Shown here: positions 7,552-16,737 of the stretch, in pieces | Layout: each line of letters starts with the position of its first letter | How positions within the stretch are numbered: position 1 is the stretch's first letter | NCBI GenBank assembly: GCA_000996275.1 | Contig: LCEG01000002.1 | Location: 203,246-267,245, forward strand | Length of the DNA stretch: 64,000 nt | Origin: a candidate division TM6 bacterium GW2011_GWE2_42_60 | Lineage (GTDB): Bacteria > Babelota > Babeliae > Babelales > Babelaceae | Direction of reading: 5' to 3' | The notes under the pieces: model-generated | Database searches by the model: none | Told to the model about the DNA's origin: nothing | What the model saw: the letters and a program-made list of their open reading frames with translations, nothing else | Translations under genes and position numbers: made by a program

Positions 7552-9456
7552 TTAAATATACCGTGGATCTTTGAAATAGATTTTTAAATCGCTGAAACAG
7601 TGTTTTTTTGTTTTAAGTTGTGCTTTCTTTTGAGTGAATTTGAGAAGGCCGTTAAAGAAAGCGCGAAGTTTTTTAGAATCTGTAAGTTTTTTAAGCACGT
7701 GTGAGGCATTACAATCTAACAAGTCACGGGCAAGTCGGTTCTGTTTTTCTGAAAGCCACCAATATGTCCTGTTGTTAACACGTGATTGTTGGTCGGCTGT
7801 GAGGAAACAATAATTCATAGCTAGTTCTAACAGCCTAATAAGGGGTACTGCATCTGGAACTGCTCTTAAGATCTCTTTGATTACCGTATCGGGTAGTTGA
7901 ATGGTAAGCGGAAGTATACCTTGCTGTAATTGCTCTGCGAAAGCTGAAGTGCAAGAGGCAATGAAAAGACTTGTTTTTTCCTGCGAGAAAGTTGGTTTTT
8001 TTTGTTTTTTGGCCGGTACGAGGTTTTTGCAGAGGTCGTCTAGTGTTTTTAATGACTGGTTTTTTAGCATGTCGAATGCTATTTTTCCGGCCGTGTCTGT
8101 TATGTCAATTCGCGCGCCATGATTCATGATTAATTTAATCATTTCAAAATCACTTTTTTCGAGACTGCGAAGCAATACGGTAAAGCCATCCATATCTTTT
8201 AAATTGACGTCTGCACCATGTTCAACGAGTAATTCAGCTAGTTTTAAGTTATTGTTGTTGCAACTGTAGTGCAAAGCAGTTTTGCCATCTATATCTTTCA
8301 AGTTGGCGTTTGCACCATTATTTACCAGTAATTGAGCTAGTTCAAAGTTATTGTTGTTGCAACAGCAGTGCAAAGCGGTTTGGTTCTTATTATCCATTAC
8401 GTTCATGTTTACGCCGCGTTTAATGAAGAGCTCAACTTGTTCAAAATTATTGTTTTTACAATAGAGGATCAAGGAGGTTTGGTTCTCATCATCATTTGTA
8501 TTGGCTGTTGCACCATGTTTAATAAGTAGTTTGACCGTTTCACATTTTTGTTGCTCGGCAGTCTTGTTGATTTCTGGAGAAGACCCATAATTAAAGTTAC
8601 TATCTTTGTAACTAAGAAGCTTCAAGGCAGTCTTGCCGTTTTTATCTTTTAAGTTGACGTTTGCGCCATTATGTATAAGTAATTGAGCTAGTTCAAAGTT
8701 GTTGTTTTTGCAACTGTAGTGCAAAGCGGTATTGCCATTGATATCTTTTAAGTTGACGTTTGCACCGTGCTCAATGAGTAATCCAGCGAGTTTTAAGTTC
8801 TTGTTTTTGCAACTGTAGTGCAAAGCAGTTTTGCCGTTTGTACAGAGTAAGTTGACGTTTGCTCCATATGCAATGAGTAATTCAGCTATTTCAAAGTTAT
8901 TGTTTTTGCAACCGTAGTGCAAAGCGGTTTTACCATACTCATTTGTTGCATTGACGTCTGAGCCACGTTCAAGAAGTAGTTTGACGGTTTCAGATTTTTG
9001 TTCATGAGCAGCATTGTGTAGTGGAGTTTCATTATGAAAATTTTTATTACACGCATTAACATTCGCCCCCCTGTTAATTAAATTTAAGACGTGAACAGGG
9101 TCTGTTGCGACGACTATTCTCTCATTCAAAAACGCTTGTTCTTCCAGAGTTACTTTTTTTGCTAGAAATTTACAAGAAGCGGGTGGAGTTGCTTTTTTCT
9201 TTGGTACAAATTTCACATTTTCTTGTGAGATGGAATCTTCAATTTTTAGTTTAAACAAGCTCAAAGGCAAAGGCTTTTCAGTAATAGGTTCAGGGATAGG
9301 GAGAAGAGAGAATTGAGGGTTGTTCAAGTTGTTTTGTGTTCCTTCAAATTTAAGAAGTTCTTCAAGGCTAAAAGTATCCATTGCAGCAATTGGAGATCCA
9401 CAGAAAAGTAAGAGCTGTGCAATTTTAGAAATTAGGGCGCGTAATAAAATTTTCAA
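7552..9456 (-). CDS. Large ankyrin-repeat protein with conserved C-terminal domain
   Basis: 634 residues starting at a TTG with AAGGA 8 nt upstream; the start is fixed by the signal peptide (MKILLRALISKIAQLLLFCGSPIAA). A Lys/Pro-rich linker covers about 30-120. Nine to ten ankyrin repeats span about 125-450, many built on the unit GKTALHYSCKNNNFELAQLLI. A non-ankyrin helical C-terminus (about 470-634) includes LPDTVIKEIL, which loosely resembles an F-box-type opening, and a basic tail. F-box-like ends occur in some ankyrin effectors, but this resemblance is too weak to assert. The alternating near-identical units suggest repeat expansion. Confidence 0.85.
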   Translation of the reverse strand: MKILLRALISKIAQLLLFCGSPIAAMDTFSLEELLKFEGTQNNLNNPQFSLLPIPEPITEKPLPLSLFKLKIEDSISQENVKFVPKKKATPPASCKFLAKKVTLEEQAFLNERIVVATDPVHVLNLINRGANVNACNKNFHNETPLHNAAHEQKSETVKLLLERGSDVNATNEYGKTALHYGCKNNNFEIAELLIAYGANVNLLCTNGKTALHYSCKNKNLKLAGLLIEHGANVNLKDINGNTALHYSCKNNNFELAQLLIHNGANVNLKDKNGKTALKLLSYKDSNFNYGSSPEINKTAEQQKCETVKLLIKHGATANTNDDENQTSLILYCKNNNFEQVELFIKRGVNMNVMDNKNQTALHCCCNNNNFELAQLLVNNGANANLKDIDGKTALHYSCNNNNLKLAELLVEHGADVNLKDMDGFTVLLRSLEKSDFEMIKLIMNHGARIDITDTAGKIAFDMLKNQSLKTLDDLCKNLVPAKKQKKPTFSQEKTSLFIASCTSAFAEQLQQGILPLTIQLPDTVIKEILRAVPDAVPLIRLLELAMNYCFLTADQQSRVNNRTYWWLSEKQNRLARDLLDCNASHVLKKLTDSKKLRAFFNGLLKFTQKKAQLKTKKHCFSDLKIYFKDPRYI

Positions 9457-9605
9457 GAGAGAGTCCTTTTAAATTTAATGTTTTTTGAATTAGCTTAGTA
9501 TTCATAATAACATTAAATCTACGCCTTATCAAGTTTTATTTTCAGTAAGTTAATTAAAAACAATAAACCACGGGAAAATATGAGAGATAAATCTTCAGGG
9601 AAACA

Positions 9606-9642
9606 ACAAAAGACCTACCGGCAGAAACCGATAGGTCTTTTG
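9606..9642 (-). terminator. Rho-independent terminator
   Basis: A 16-bp stem (ACAAAAGACCTACCGG with CCGATAGGTCTTTTGT, one G-U pair) downstream of the minus-strand small gene ending at 9671. T-runs on both sides allow bidirectional use. Confidence 0.8.
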
Positions 9643-9670
9643 TTATTTCAAGCAAATCAATACTCGTAGC

Positions 9671-9835
9671 TTATTTACAACACCTTGATTTACAAGGAGA
9701 GCATTTCGGCTTTGTTTCCTGAGTACGTGCATTTTCTGAGACAAGGTTGTCCATTTTTGCAATTAATTCACGAACAAGCTCAATCAATTCTTCTTTTGAA
9801 AGCGTATTGAGGTCTTTTGGCATCTTTAGCTGCAT
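9671..9835 (-). CDS. Small Cys-rich protein, 54 residues
   Basis: ATG at 9835 with GGAGA 7 nt upstream, TAA at 9671-9673, and a terminator just downstream. Residues 7-35 are a helical segment (LSKEELIELVRELIAKMDNL) that resembles the N-terminal coiled coil of IS66-type transposases. The tail CSPCKSRCCK has four cysteines. There is no signal peptide. The Cys tail could bind a metal. The clean signals at both ends make it a real small gene; its function is unknown. Confidence 0.6.
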   Translation of the reverse strand: MQLKMPKDLNTLSKEELIELVRELIAKMDNLVSENARTQETKPKCSPCKSRCCK

Positions 9836-9918
9836 CAGAGAATCTCCATAAAAAAGAATGTACTAATAAACATCATATGATTTAACAACTCGCACCTATC
9901 TTGTCAAACATTCGCGCA

Positions 9919-10680
9919 TCAAGAAATAGACTTATTAAAGGTCCTTTGTCCCCACCAAAAGGTAACGCACGCAATAAATGCAAGAATAAGAGCGCCCTGC
10001 CACACCACCGGGTCAGCAGTATTCCCCGCAAAAATAGCCCGCAACGCGTCCACCGCATAGGTAAGCGGATTAAACTTACTCATCGTCTTGAGCCATGAAG
10101 GGGCAAAAATAAGCGGCAGCAACACACCAGAAAGCAAAAGCATCGGTTGTGAAACAAAGTTAAGTAACGGAGCAAGCGCATCTTCCGATTTCAGCTTCAG
10201 GGCTATGGTGTAAGAAAATGGCGCCACCCCTAAACAGACGAGCATAACCACAACCATAGCAAGCGCCATGTGCACTACGTTCGCATGGAATCCAAAGGGA
10301 ATAGCCACCAAAATAAGTACTATAGACTGGATGACTAAAACGAGCGTATCACGCAATGTTTTTGCAAGAAGGAGAGCTACACGGCTCATCGGCGTCACCC
10401 GCAATCGCTCAATGATTCCAGAACGAAGCTCATCAACCATGCTAAAGCCTACGTATGCCGTGCCAAAAAAAGCCAACATAGCAATAAGACCCGGGAGAAA
10501 TGCATCGATAGCAAAACTCTGAGCATGCGGGTTATTGTCTGCCATGTTTTTCAACAGCGGCGCATATAAAAAGAGATAGCAGAGTGGTTGGAAAAGCATA
10601 ACAAAAATCCAAACCGGCTGCCGCAATGTTTCTTTACAACAATGCTTAAAAAGAATAGAAGTATCACGAATAAGTGCCAT
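9919..10680 (-). CDS. ABC-2 type transporter permease (DrrB-like)
   Basis: 253 residues, six membrane segments, with the ABC-2 signature around 55-110 (LPGLIAMLAFFGTAYVGFSMVDELRSGIIERLRVTPMSR) that marks the DrrB/NodJ class of exporters. It forms the membrane half of an exporter with the ATPase encoded 32 bp upstream. AAGG precedes the ATG by 7 nt. Export of a lipid, polysaccharide or drug across the inner membrane is the family role; the substrate is unknown. Confidence 0.9.
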   Translation of the reverse strand: MALIRDTSILFKHCCKETLRQPVWIFVMLFQPLCYLFLYAPLLKNMADNNPHAQSFAIDAFLPGLIAMLAFFGTAYVGFSMVDELRSGIIERLRVTPMSRVALLLAKTLRDTLVLVIQSIVLILVAIPFGFHANVVHMALAMVVVMLVCLGVAPFSYTIALKLKSEDALAPLLNFVSQPMLLLSGVLLPLIFAPSWLKTMSKFNPLTYAVDALRAIFAGNTADPVVWQGALILAFIACVTFWWGQRTFNKSIS

Positions 10681-10712
10681 TTTAAAACCTTGATTAGTAA
10701 GTAGAAAAACTA

Positions 10713-11672
10713 TTAAGCTTCACGCAATGAATGACCAGTCGCCTGCAAAAAGACGTCGTCAAGCGTCGGCCGCGAAAGCGCAACTGTTTTAAAACGTAAG
10801 TTCTGCGTATGCAACTCTGCAACAATGTGCGCAAGCGCATCTTCACCCGAATCAACATACAAGATAAGCGTATTATCTTTCTTAGAGAGATCTTTAACAC
10901 AAGCTGTCTTGCCAAGCAACTGAACGGCATTCTCTTGAATCGTTGTATCATCAAACCCAATGGTGATAATATCACCAGCAATTTCCCGTTTGAGCGCTAC
11001 CGGAGAGCCGTCACGCACAAAAGCGCCATGATCAATAATAGCAATACGATCACACAATGCATCAGCTTCATCAAGGTAGTGCGTCGTGAGAAATATGGTC
11101 ATATTGTCGTGCTCTTTAAGATTTTTGAGCAATTTCCAAAGATAGACCCGTGATTGCGGATCCAAGCCCGTTGTTGGCTCATCAAGAAACAAAAGTGATG
11201 GAGAGTGGATCATACCCATCGCAATATCAACGCGTCGAACTTGGCCGCCTGAATACGTCTCAACTGCACGGTCGCAAAAAGATTCCAAATCCAGAAGCTT
11301 AATAAGCTCTGCAGCACGCTCAGATGCAGCCTGCTTACTCATGCCATACAGACGCCCTTGCAACACAATGTTTTCACGCGCTGTGGACGATCTATAGCAT
11401 CCACCCTTTTGACTCACATAGCCTATGTTTTTACGAATCTCTTCTGGGTTTTTAGCAAGGTCATAGCCGGCTATAAAAGCAGAGCCCTTTGTTGGAGTCA
11501 ACAGTGTGGTGAGCATACGCAAGGTGGTTGTTTTTCCGGCACCATTGGGGCCAAGAAACCCAAAAATTATCCCCGGTTCAAGTTGCAGAGTAACATTTTT
11601 GACAGCTTCAACTTCTGTCTTTCCGCTCTTAAAAGACCTACCAAGGCCTTGAGCATCTACAATAAAGTTCAT
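10713..11672 (-). CDS. ABC transporter ATP-binding protein (DrrA-like)
   Basis: 319 residues. Walker A GPNGAGKTT is near 41-49; the Q-loop is at VSQKGG; the signature YSGGQVRR and Walker B LLFLDEPTTGLDP follow; the H-loop is TTHYLDEAD. The C-terminal ~90 residues (DDVFLQATGHSLREA) are the extension typical of the daunorubicin-resistance class. I chose the ATG at 11672, where GGAATTT precedes it; the frame is also open to an ATG at 11690 with no ribosome site. It energises the permease encoded directly downstream in the same operon. Confidence 0.92.
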   Translation of the reverse strand: MNFIVDAQGLGRSFKSGKTEVEAVKNVTLQLEPGIIFGFLGPNGAGKTTTLRMLTTLLTPTKGSAFIAGYDLAKNPEEIRKNIGYVSQKGGCYRSSTARENIVLQGRLYGMSKQAASERAAELIKLLDLESFCDRAVETYSGGQVRRVDIAMGMIHSPSLLFLDEPTTGLDPQSRVYLWKLLKNLKEHDNMTIFLTTHYLDEADALCDRIAIIDHGAFVRDGSPVALKREIAGDIITIGFDDTTIQENAVQLLGKTACVKDLSKKDNTLILYVDSGEDALAHIVAELHTQNLRFKTVALSRPTLDDVFLQATGHSLREA

Positions 11673-11905
11673 TATAGAAATTCCATTCATGTTACAATTA
11701 TTGGTTGATTTATGATTAGTTTTATTTATTCAGAAAGGTTTGCAAAGCTACGGACTATTTTCGCCTGTAAACCAAAAAGCCCGCACATAAACTAGGCTTA
11801 TCTAGTATGAGCGATATTTAGACAGGCGACAAGGGGTTGCCTTATGCAAGCAATCTTACTAGCCTAAACTCCATTGCTACAGTTTTTCATAGAGGGCAGT
11901 AGAAG

Positions 11906-13633
11906 ATGAAGCTTTTAATTCGATTTTTATCGACAGCGCTATTTGTTACGACGATAACGACTTTGACCACGTACAGTTCTCAAGATTGTCCGGCAGAAAA
12001 TGATTGCGCGTGCTGCGGGTCAACGTTCTACCTGCCGCGACCTCAAGGATCAAATAGTGCGTACTTCAACTCGTATTCCTACGACAGAAACCGCTGTTGT
12101 GCAGAGGTAGATTCGAACTATACGATCGGCTTCCGGTTTAACCAAACATTTAACGGCAAGAATATAGCCAATTGTGTGCTTGGCAGCAATGCATTAACCT
12201 TTGTTGGGTTCGGCGATTATCAGTACTCGGTCGATCAATCGGTTCCAAGAGGTTCTCAATTCATTCGTGCCGATGATTTTGGGCTCAGCCCTTTCTATAA
12301 AGGAACAATCACCTTCAACCCTCGGATCAGAAACTACAATGTCGACTTTTCAGGACGGTGGGAACTTGGCAGCCTAGACGACTGCCTCGAGCACTTCTTT
12401 GTCGGCGTCAATGCCACGTTAACACACACCTGCTGGGAGTGGAGGCACGAGTGCTACAAAACGGCTCCCTCAAACCTTGTTCTCGCACCTAACCTACTCA
12501 CCCTCGCCATCGACATCATGTTTCCACTTGGTGAAATGTCCGAGTACAGAAACTTTGATGGCTTCAAATCAATTCCCGAGGCGTTGCAAGCAGAACGAGG
12601 ATTTGGCGGGGATGGCTTTTCAACCTATGGCATTCTTGGGCCGATGAGATATGGCCGCTTCATCTTAGATCGTCCTGCCAAAGCAACCGCATTAGCAAAC
12701 GTTGATGCGATAGTCGGCTATGATTTTTCCCGATGCGATTGCTCTCATTTTAGCGTATTCCTACGCACATCAGCTCCTACGGGAACACAGATTTATTCTA
12801 AAACAATTTTAGAACCAATCATTGGCAACGGCCATCATTGGGAGCTTGGTGGCGGTATCGACGCACGCGGTGACCTGTGGCAGTGCGACAATGCCAGTCT
12901 CACTGCTTACCTAACCGGCAACTTAACACACCTATTCAGAGACGGGCAAACACGTATTATTCCGTTGGTTCAGGGCTGCTGCCTGAGCCAATACTCGCTC
13001 CTTAAAGAATATGACAAAAATGGCTTACTTATTCCGGGCATTGTTCGCGGCACAGACGTTGCTGCGCGCCAGGTCAAATCGTCCTTTGCCCTCCAAGGAG
13101 ACGCGACACTTGGATTTGTGTATCGCAACTGTGATTGGGCATTCAACACGGGATTAAATATATTTGGACGCAGCCGCGAAAAACTAGAAGACGTTCGCCC
13201 GACCGTGGATCTTGATAAGCGAGTCTTCGGCATTAAAGGTCGCACGCCGGTCTTTGCCCAGATACCGGCTCAAGTAGGCTTGTACATCGCCTCAACCAGC
13301 AGTACATATTGTATAACGGATTCAAACAACGCCAATACACCTATTGACGGCACCCCCACGCCAGTGGTCAATTCGACAGACTGGTATACCGGAGACCCGG
13401 CTTTACAAGCGACTCCAACGTATCTCAATCTTGCCACAATCTGCAAAATGCACGGCGTACCACGTATGGTAACTTATAAATTATTCGGTGCAATTGATTA
13501 TCAGCATAAAGACGGCGACAGAAGGCCATTCATGGGAATTGGCGGCGAAGTAGAATTTGGCAGCAACAGGAATTGCAAAGTGTGTGCGGCAAATCAATGG
13601 GGCATCTGGACTCGAGTCGGCTTAGGCTTTTAA
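11906..13633 (+). CDS. Cys-rich outer-membrane-type protein
   Basis: 575 residues. Signal peptide about 1-24. A Cys-rich N-terminus (CPAENDCACCGSTFYLP) is followed by alternating short amphipathic strands rich in aromatic residues and glycine (YTIGFRFNQTF, VDFSGRWELG, GHHWELGGGIDARGDL), ending TRVGLGF. A terminal Phe with alternating hydrophobics is the usual C-terminal signal of outer-membrane beta-barrels. Paired cysteines suggest oxidative folding outside the cytosol. Its base composition looks more GC-rich than the flanking genes. Its last ~128 bp are duplicated at 18643. Likely a porin or structural outer-membrane protein; no named family recognised. Confidence 0.8.
   Translation: MKLLIRFLSTALFVTTITTLTTYSSQDCPAENDCACCGSTFYLPRPQGSNSAYFNSYSYDRNRCCAEVDSNYTIGFRFNQTFNGKNIANCVLGSNALTFVGFGDYQYSVDQSVPRGSQFIRADDFGLSPFYKGTITFNPRIRNYNVDFSGRWELGSLDDCLEHFFVGVNATLTHTCWEWRHECYKTAPSNLVLAPNLLTLAIDIMFPLGEMSEYRNFDGFKSIPEALQAERGFGGDGFSTYGILGPMRYGRFILDRPAKATALANVDAIVGYDFSRCDCSHFSVFLRTSAPTGTQIYSKTILEPIIGNGHHWELGGGIDARGDLWQCDNASLTAYLTGNLTHLFRDGQTRIIPLVQGCCLSQYSLLKEYDKNGLLIPGIVRGTDVAARQVKSSFALQGDATLGFVYRNCDWAFNTGLNIFGRSREKLEDVRPTVDLDKRVFGIKGRTPVFAQIPAQVGLYIASTSSTYCITDSNNANTPIDGTPTPVVNSTDWYTGDPALQATPTYLNLATICKMHGVPRMVTYKLFGAIDYQHKDGDRRPFMGIGGEVEFGSNRNCKVCAANQWGIWTRVGLGF
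13504..13632 (+). repeat. Direct repeat, copy 1: 3' end of outer-membrane gene
   Basis: Matches 18643-18771 with about five mismatches in 128 bp. Similarity resumes downstream (about 13640-13715 with 18829-18905), after about 45 bp present only in copy 2. Confidence 0.9.
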
Positions 13634-13757
13634 TCTAAAGATTATCTCTTTTGCCAAGGTCTTTGCGCACTCAAGATTTACAAAAAAACTTCGTCTTTAG
13701 TCTCTTCAGAGTTGAATCCGCCCCTCACCGGTGATGCACTTCAGAGTTGAATCTGCG

Positions 13758-13866
13758 AAAGATAAAGATGGCAACGCTCTACCAAGCTCCGAAGGAGCGA
13801 AGTATGGCGGCAGATATTAGACACTCTTCGAACTTTTAGATGGAGTGAGCTCAGAGAAAGAATGCG
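13758..13866. repeat. Dispersed intergenic repeat, copy C
   Basis: Begins GATAAAGATGGCAACGCTC and contains the small hairpin GCTCCGAAGGAGC and the block CACTCTTCGAACTTTTAGA. The same sequence occurs at 27821-27934, and a partly diverged copy at 20979-21082. In all three cases it lies within about 55 bp of the stop codon of a minus-strand gene (here the kinase ending at 13918). With copy 1 of the outer-membrane 3' end, it fills the 284-bp intergenic space. Confidence 0.8.
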
Positions 13867-13917
13867 ACTTACGCAATTTAACTTATTCGCCCTATAGTTG
13901 GCAGCTTGCCCGATAAG

Positions 13918-15237
13918 TTAAAGTTCTTTATCTAGTTTATCTAGAGCCGCTATATATTTAGTATTTTTAATTGGGGTTGCTACTATTTTAAAAAGCAGCC
14001 CCAAAATTTTTGCTTGATCCATAGGTTCCATTACAGAAACGTTATAAACGCCAATAAGCCTTAACAGCAAGCAAGCTTTAATTTTTTCTTCCAATTCATT
14101 TGTGTGTATTTTGAATCGTTCTTGGGCAATATGCATAATCGGGTCAAGATAAGAGTTTATAAAATAGCGTACCATTTCTTTTCTTACGTCACTTGTACCA
14201 AAATTACCAATGCCATCCAACGTTATTGATTTCTCAGTATTCAACACACTAATATCACGAACCATGTTTACAAATTTGTTTTGTGTGCAAGGTAACCCCG
14301 GCATACCAACAAATTGTGCAGAATGATATTTGGGCCCCAAATAAGAAGTAAGAACAGATTGATAGATTATGGTTACAATGGCATCACCAATTACATCATT
14401 TCGGCCAGAATATTCGCAGTCTAAAAATTGAAAATCTTTATTAGCAGCAGCTGATTTTGAATAAACGTTCATTTCATGGAAATCGCCATGGCATATAGCA
14501 GTTAAACGAATATTAGCAGGGTTGAGAGCCTCACGGGCGCGCTCTAGCAGTTCATGTAATGTCTCTTTATACTCAACGCCATCAATAATGAATCGTTTAG
14601 AAATAAGGTCTTCCCATTCTACTTCTACACCAGCTAAGTTTAGCTTTCTGCCAACATAAAAAACTTCAATTCGACCAGATATCCCATCATTAGACTTGGT
14701 TTTAAGTCTGTTAATATAAAGGTTGTCGTTTAGAGATGGTGTAACGGCATACTCTAAAGTTTCTTGAGAAATAACAGCAATTTCATCAATAATAGATCTA
14801 ACTAGCGGCAATGCTGCCCGCTCATAGCATTCCACAGCATTAAATAACATATGCTGCTGAGCGTCGTGCACATATGGTTGCACTAGCAATTCGAGATTGT
14901 CTTTACAAATAAGGCATTCTGGAATAATTGTAGGCAGATACTTAGAAATAAGTTGTGCCCCGCTGTATTCGCGCTTACCGCCACCATTTTCATGCAATTT
15001 TAAAAACTTTTTTCCAACAGAAGTATCCACAATAACAATAATTAAATTAGGCTTATTGTAGATTTCTATCTTATCATTAAGTACTTGATAACCCTGACTT
15101 TCTAACAGGGCTGTTACTACTGTCTTAAGATCTGCTGGACAGTCTTTGAGCATCTGCAAAGAATATTCTGTCTGGACTGGTGCAAAATATAAACTGAAAA
15201 TGAGCCAAAGAAAACATTTATTAATATTAATCATCAA
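13918..15237 (-). CDS. Exported APH/choline-kinase-like phosphotransferase
   Basis: 439 residues. Signal-peptide-like start (CFLWLIFSLYFAPVQT). The kinase core shows the catalytic loop CHGDFHEMNV near 272 and the metal-binding FLDCEYSGRNDVIGD near 293, the Brenner-type pair of aminoglycoside/choline/homoserine kinases. The glycine-rich ATP region is poorly conserved. It overlaps the upstream Nudix gene by 4 bp (ATGA), implying translational coupling. Last gene of a four-gene operon. Phosphorylation of a small hydroxyl substrate (sugar or choline) is the likely role. A leader on a kinase is odd, since ATP is not available in the periplasm. Confidence 0.75.
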   Translation of the reverse strand: MMININKCFLWLIFSLYFAPVQTEYSLQMLKDCPADLKTVVTALLESQGYQVLNDKIEIYNKPNLIIVIVDTSVGKKFLKLHENGGGKREYSGAQLISKYLPTIIPECLICKDNLELLVQPYVHDAQQHMLFNAVECYERAALPLVRSIIDEIAVISQETLEYAVTPSLNDNLYINRLKTKSNDGISGRIEVFYVGRKLNLAGVEVEWEDLISKRFIIDGVEYKETLHELLERAREALNPANIRLTAICHGDFHEMNVYSKSAAANKDFQFLDCEYSGRNDVIGDAIVTIIYQSVLTSYLGPKYHSAQFVGMPGLPCTQNKFVNMVRDISVLNTEKSITLDGIGNFGTSDVRKEMVRYFINSYLDPIMHIAQERFKIHTNELEEKIKACLLLRLIGVYNVSVMEPMDQAKILGLLFKIVATPIKNTKYIAALDKLDKEL

Positions 15238-15737
15238 ATATCACGCAACTCTGAACGCATAACTTCTATTTTTTTAGTATCTAAATTCAACGTCTTATTT
15301 TTTTCAATTGCATCGGCAAGCAGATCTCTTACTTCTAGTGGATAGATTAATAAATCCTTTACTTGATTTAATGATACCCACATAGGTTGATACGAGTTAT
15401 TTTGGTTAATTCGTTGCTGTTCGATAGCATCAAATTCCAATTGAGGGGTGCCTTGCACATAATCACATAAAAAATAATATTCCTCTTTACAGAGGGACAG
15501 CATCTCATCGCTAGTTACCTGCAAATGGTATACAAGATTTCCAGGTTTCACTCCTATTGAGGTTTCTTCTTGGACTTCACGAACTGCTGCAGATTGTATA
15601 TCTTCGCCCGCTTCCACTATGCCACCAGGCAAAACATAATATTCCTTTACACCTTTAATGCGGTGCATTAGAAGCAAACAATCATTATATATAACAATTG
15701 CTCCTGCTCGTATACTGGTCACTTTTTTATCTTGCAT
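15234..15737 (-). CDS. Nudix hydrolase
   Basis: 167 residues. The Nudix box is complete near 38-60: GGIVEAGEDIQSAAVREVQEET (G-x5-E-x7-R-E-x2-E-E). The family cleaves nucleoside diphosphates linked to another moiety, with Mg2+. No signal peptide, so it is cytosolic, unlike its operon partners. The gene starts 18 bp after the phosphatase stop and ends overlapping the kinase start by 4 bp. In this context it might hydrolyse a nucleotide-sugar or nucleotide-alcohol; that is inference. Confidence 0.88.
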   Translation of the reverse strand: MQDKKVTSIRAGAIVIYNDCLLLMHRIKGVKEYYVLPGGIVEAGEDIQSAAVREVQEETSIGVKPGNLVYHLQVTSDEMLSLCKEEYYFLCDYVQGTPQLEFDAIEQQRINQNNSYQPMWVSLNQVKDLLIYPLEVRDLLADAIEKNKTLNLDTKKIEVMRSELRDI

Positions 15738-15755
15738 AATCTACTTCCTAATTTT

Positions 15756-16721
15756 TTAATAAAGTTTTTTTAATGCACCATATTTTATATTGTAATCGTT
15801 GTTAGATGGATCAGGATAAACCCTTAATAGAACAGTTAGGGCCCATGAAAAGCTACCATGTCCAATTAACAAAACCCTTTTAGATGGATAGTTTTTATCA
15901 ATAAAGTCTAAAAATTCACTCGCTCTGATGATTACCTCAGCAAGACTTTCACCGCCCGGTGATTTGGCAAAAACATACGAATTCCATTTAGCAAACCATG
16001 TAAGTAAGTCCTCACCAATCAGCTCTTCCTTGTTTTTACCTTCCCATGCACCATGGCAAATACCACGCACTGCCTTTGACTCTACTAGCTCTACATTCTT
16101 AACCAAATACTCATCTGACTCTAATTTTTTTAAAACAATCTCCAGGCTTTCTCTGCAACGAGTTAAAGAGCTAGTAATGATGACATCTGGTTTGATGCTA
16201 ATTATATCTGCTGCAATCTGTTCAATTTCACTTTTACCTTTGTCGGTCAAAAAAGCTACTTTATTATCTGTATCCGTAAATATCTTATTTTCAGTTGCGA
16301 GTGTATTTCCATGCCTTAAGAAAAACAATTCCGAGCTTTTCAATACTCTAGTGGTAAACCCACTCACGTATGCCAAATTACCTACTGGTGTAACTTCTAA
16401 TCCACATGCCAATAACTTCTCTCTCATTATTTGCTTTTGAGCACCAGGTACCATGCAGTAATTTGCAACTATCGCTCCATTCTTAACTAATATATCGGCT
16501 ATTGCTTTATGCCCTTTAAAACAAGCTCTTTCTACCAGTGAGACGCCATCTTGTTTAAAATTCACGTCTACTTTTTTAACTAAATCAGCAACCTCTGTTA
16601 GATTGCCGTTATCAATAGCACGTACCATCTGTTCACTTAACGTGACCTCAGCAGCATTAGTTATAGAAAGTAAATTACAGAGCAGTAGGATGGCAGTAAT
16701 TAATGAATTATATTTAGTCAT
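15756..16721 (-). CDS. Secreted ankyrin / histidine-phosphatase fusion
   Basis: 321 residues. Signal peptide about 1-23 (LITAILLLCNLLSITNA). Two ankyrin-like repeats lie at about 28-85 (LVERACFKGHKAIADILVKNGA). The histidine phosphatase domain from about 120 has catalytic RHG (FFLRHGNT), the second arginine in SSLTRCRES, and the second histidine in LLIGHGSFSWAL. The family removes phosphate from sugar phosphates, alpha-ribazole phosphate or phosphoproteins. The ankyrin-phosphatase combination with a leader suggests action outside the cytosol. It sits 16 bp after the nucleotidyltransferase gene in the same operon. Confidence 0.83.
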   Translation of the reverse strand: MTKYNSLITAILLLCNLLSITNAAEVTLSEQMVRAIDNGNLTEVADLVKKVDVNFKQDGVSLVERACFKGHKAIADILVKNGAIVANYCMVPGAQKQIMREKLLACGLEVTPVGNLAYVSGFTTRVLKSSELFFLRHGNTLATENKIFTDTDNKVAFLTDKGKSEIEQIAADIISIKPDVIITSSLTRCRESLEIVLKKLESDEYLVKNVELVESKAVRGICHGAWEGKNKEELIGEDLLTWFAKWNSYVFAKSPGGESLAEVIIRASEFLDFIDKNYPSKRVLLIGHGSFSWALTVLLRVYPDPSNNDYNIKYGALKKLY

Positions 16722-16737
16722 AATGAACCTTTTGATG

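Noticed and set aside
7552-8100. F-box domain at the C-terminus of the large ankyrin protein
   Set aside because: LPDTVIKEIL resembles an F-box opening, but the rest of the motif is not clear, so it is recorded only as a weak resemblance.
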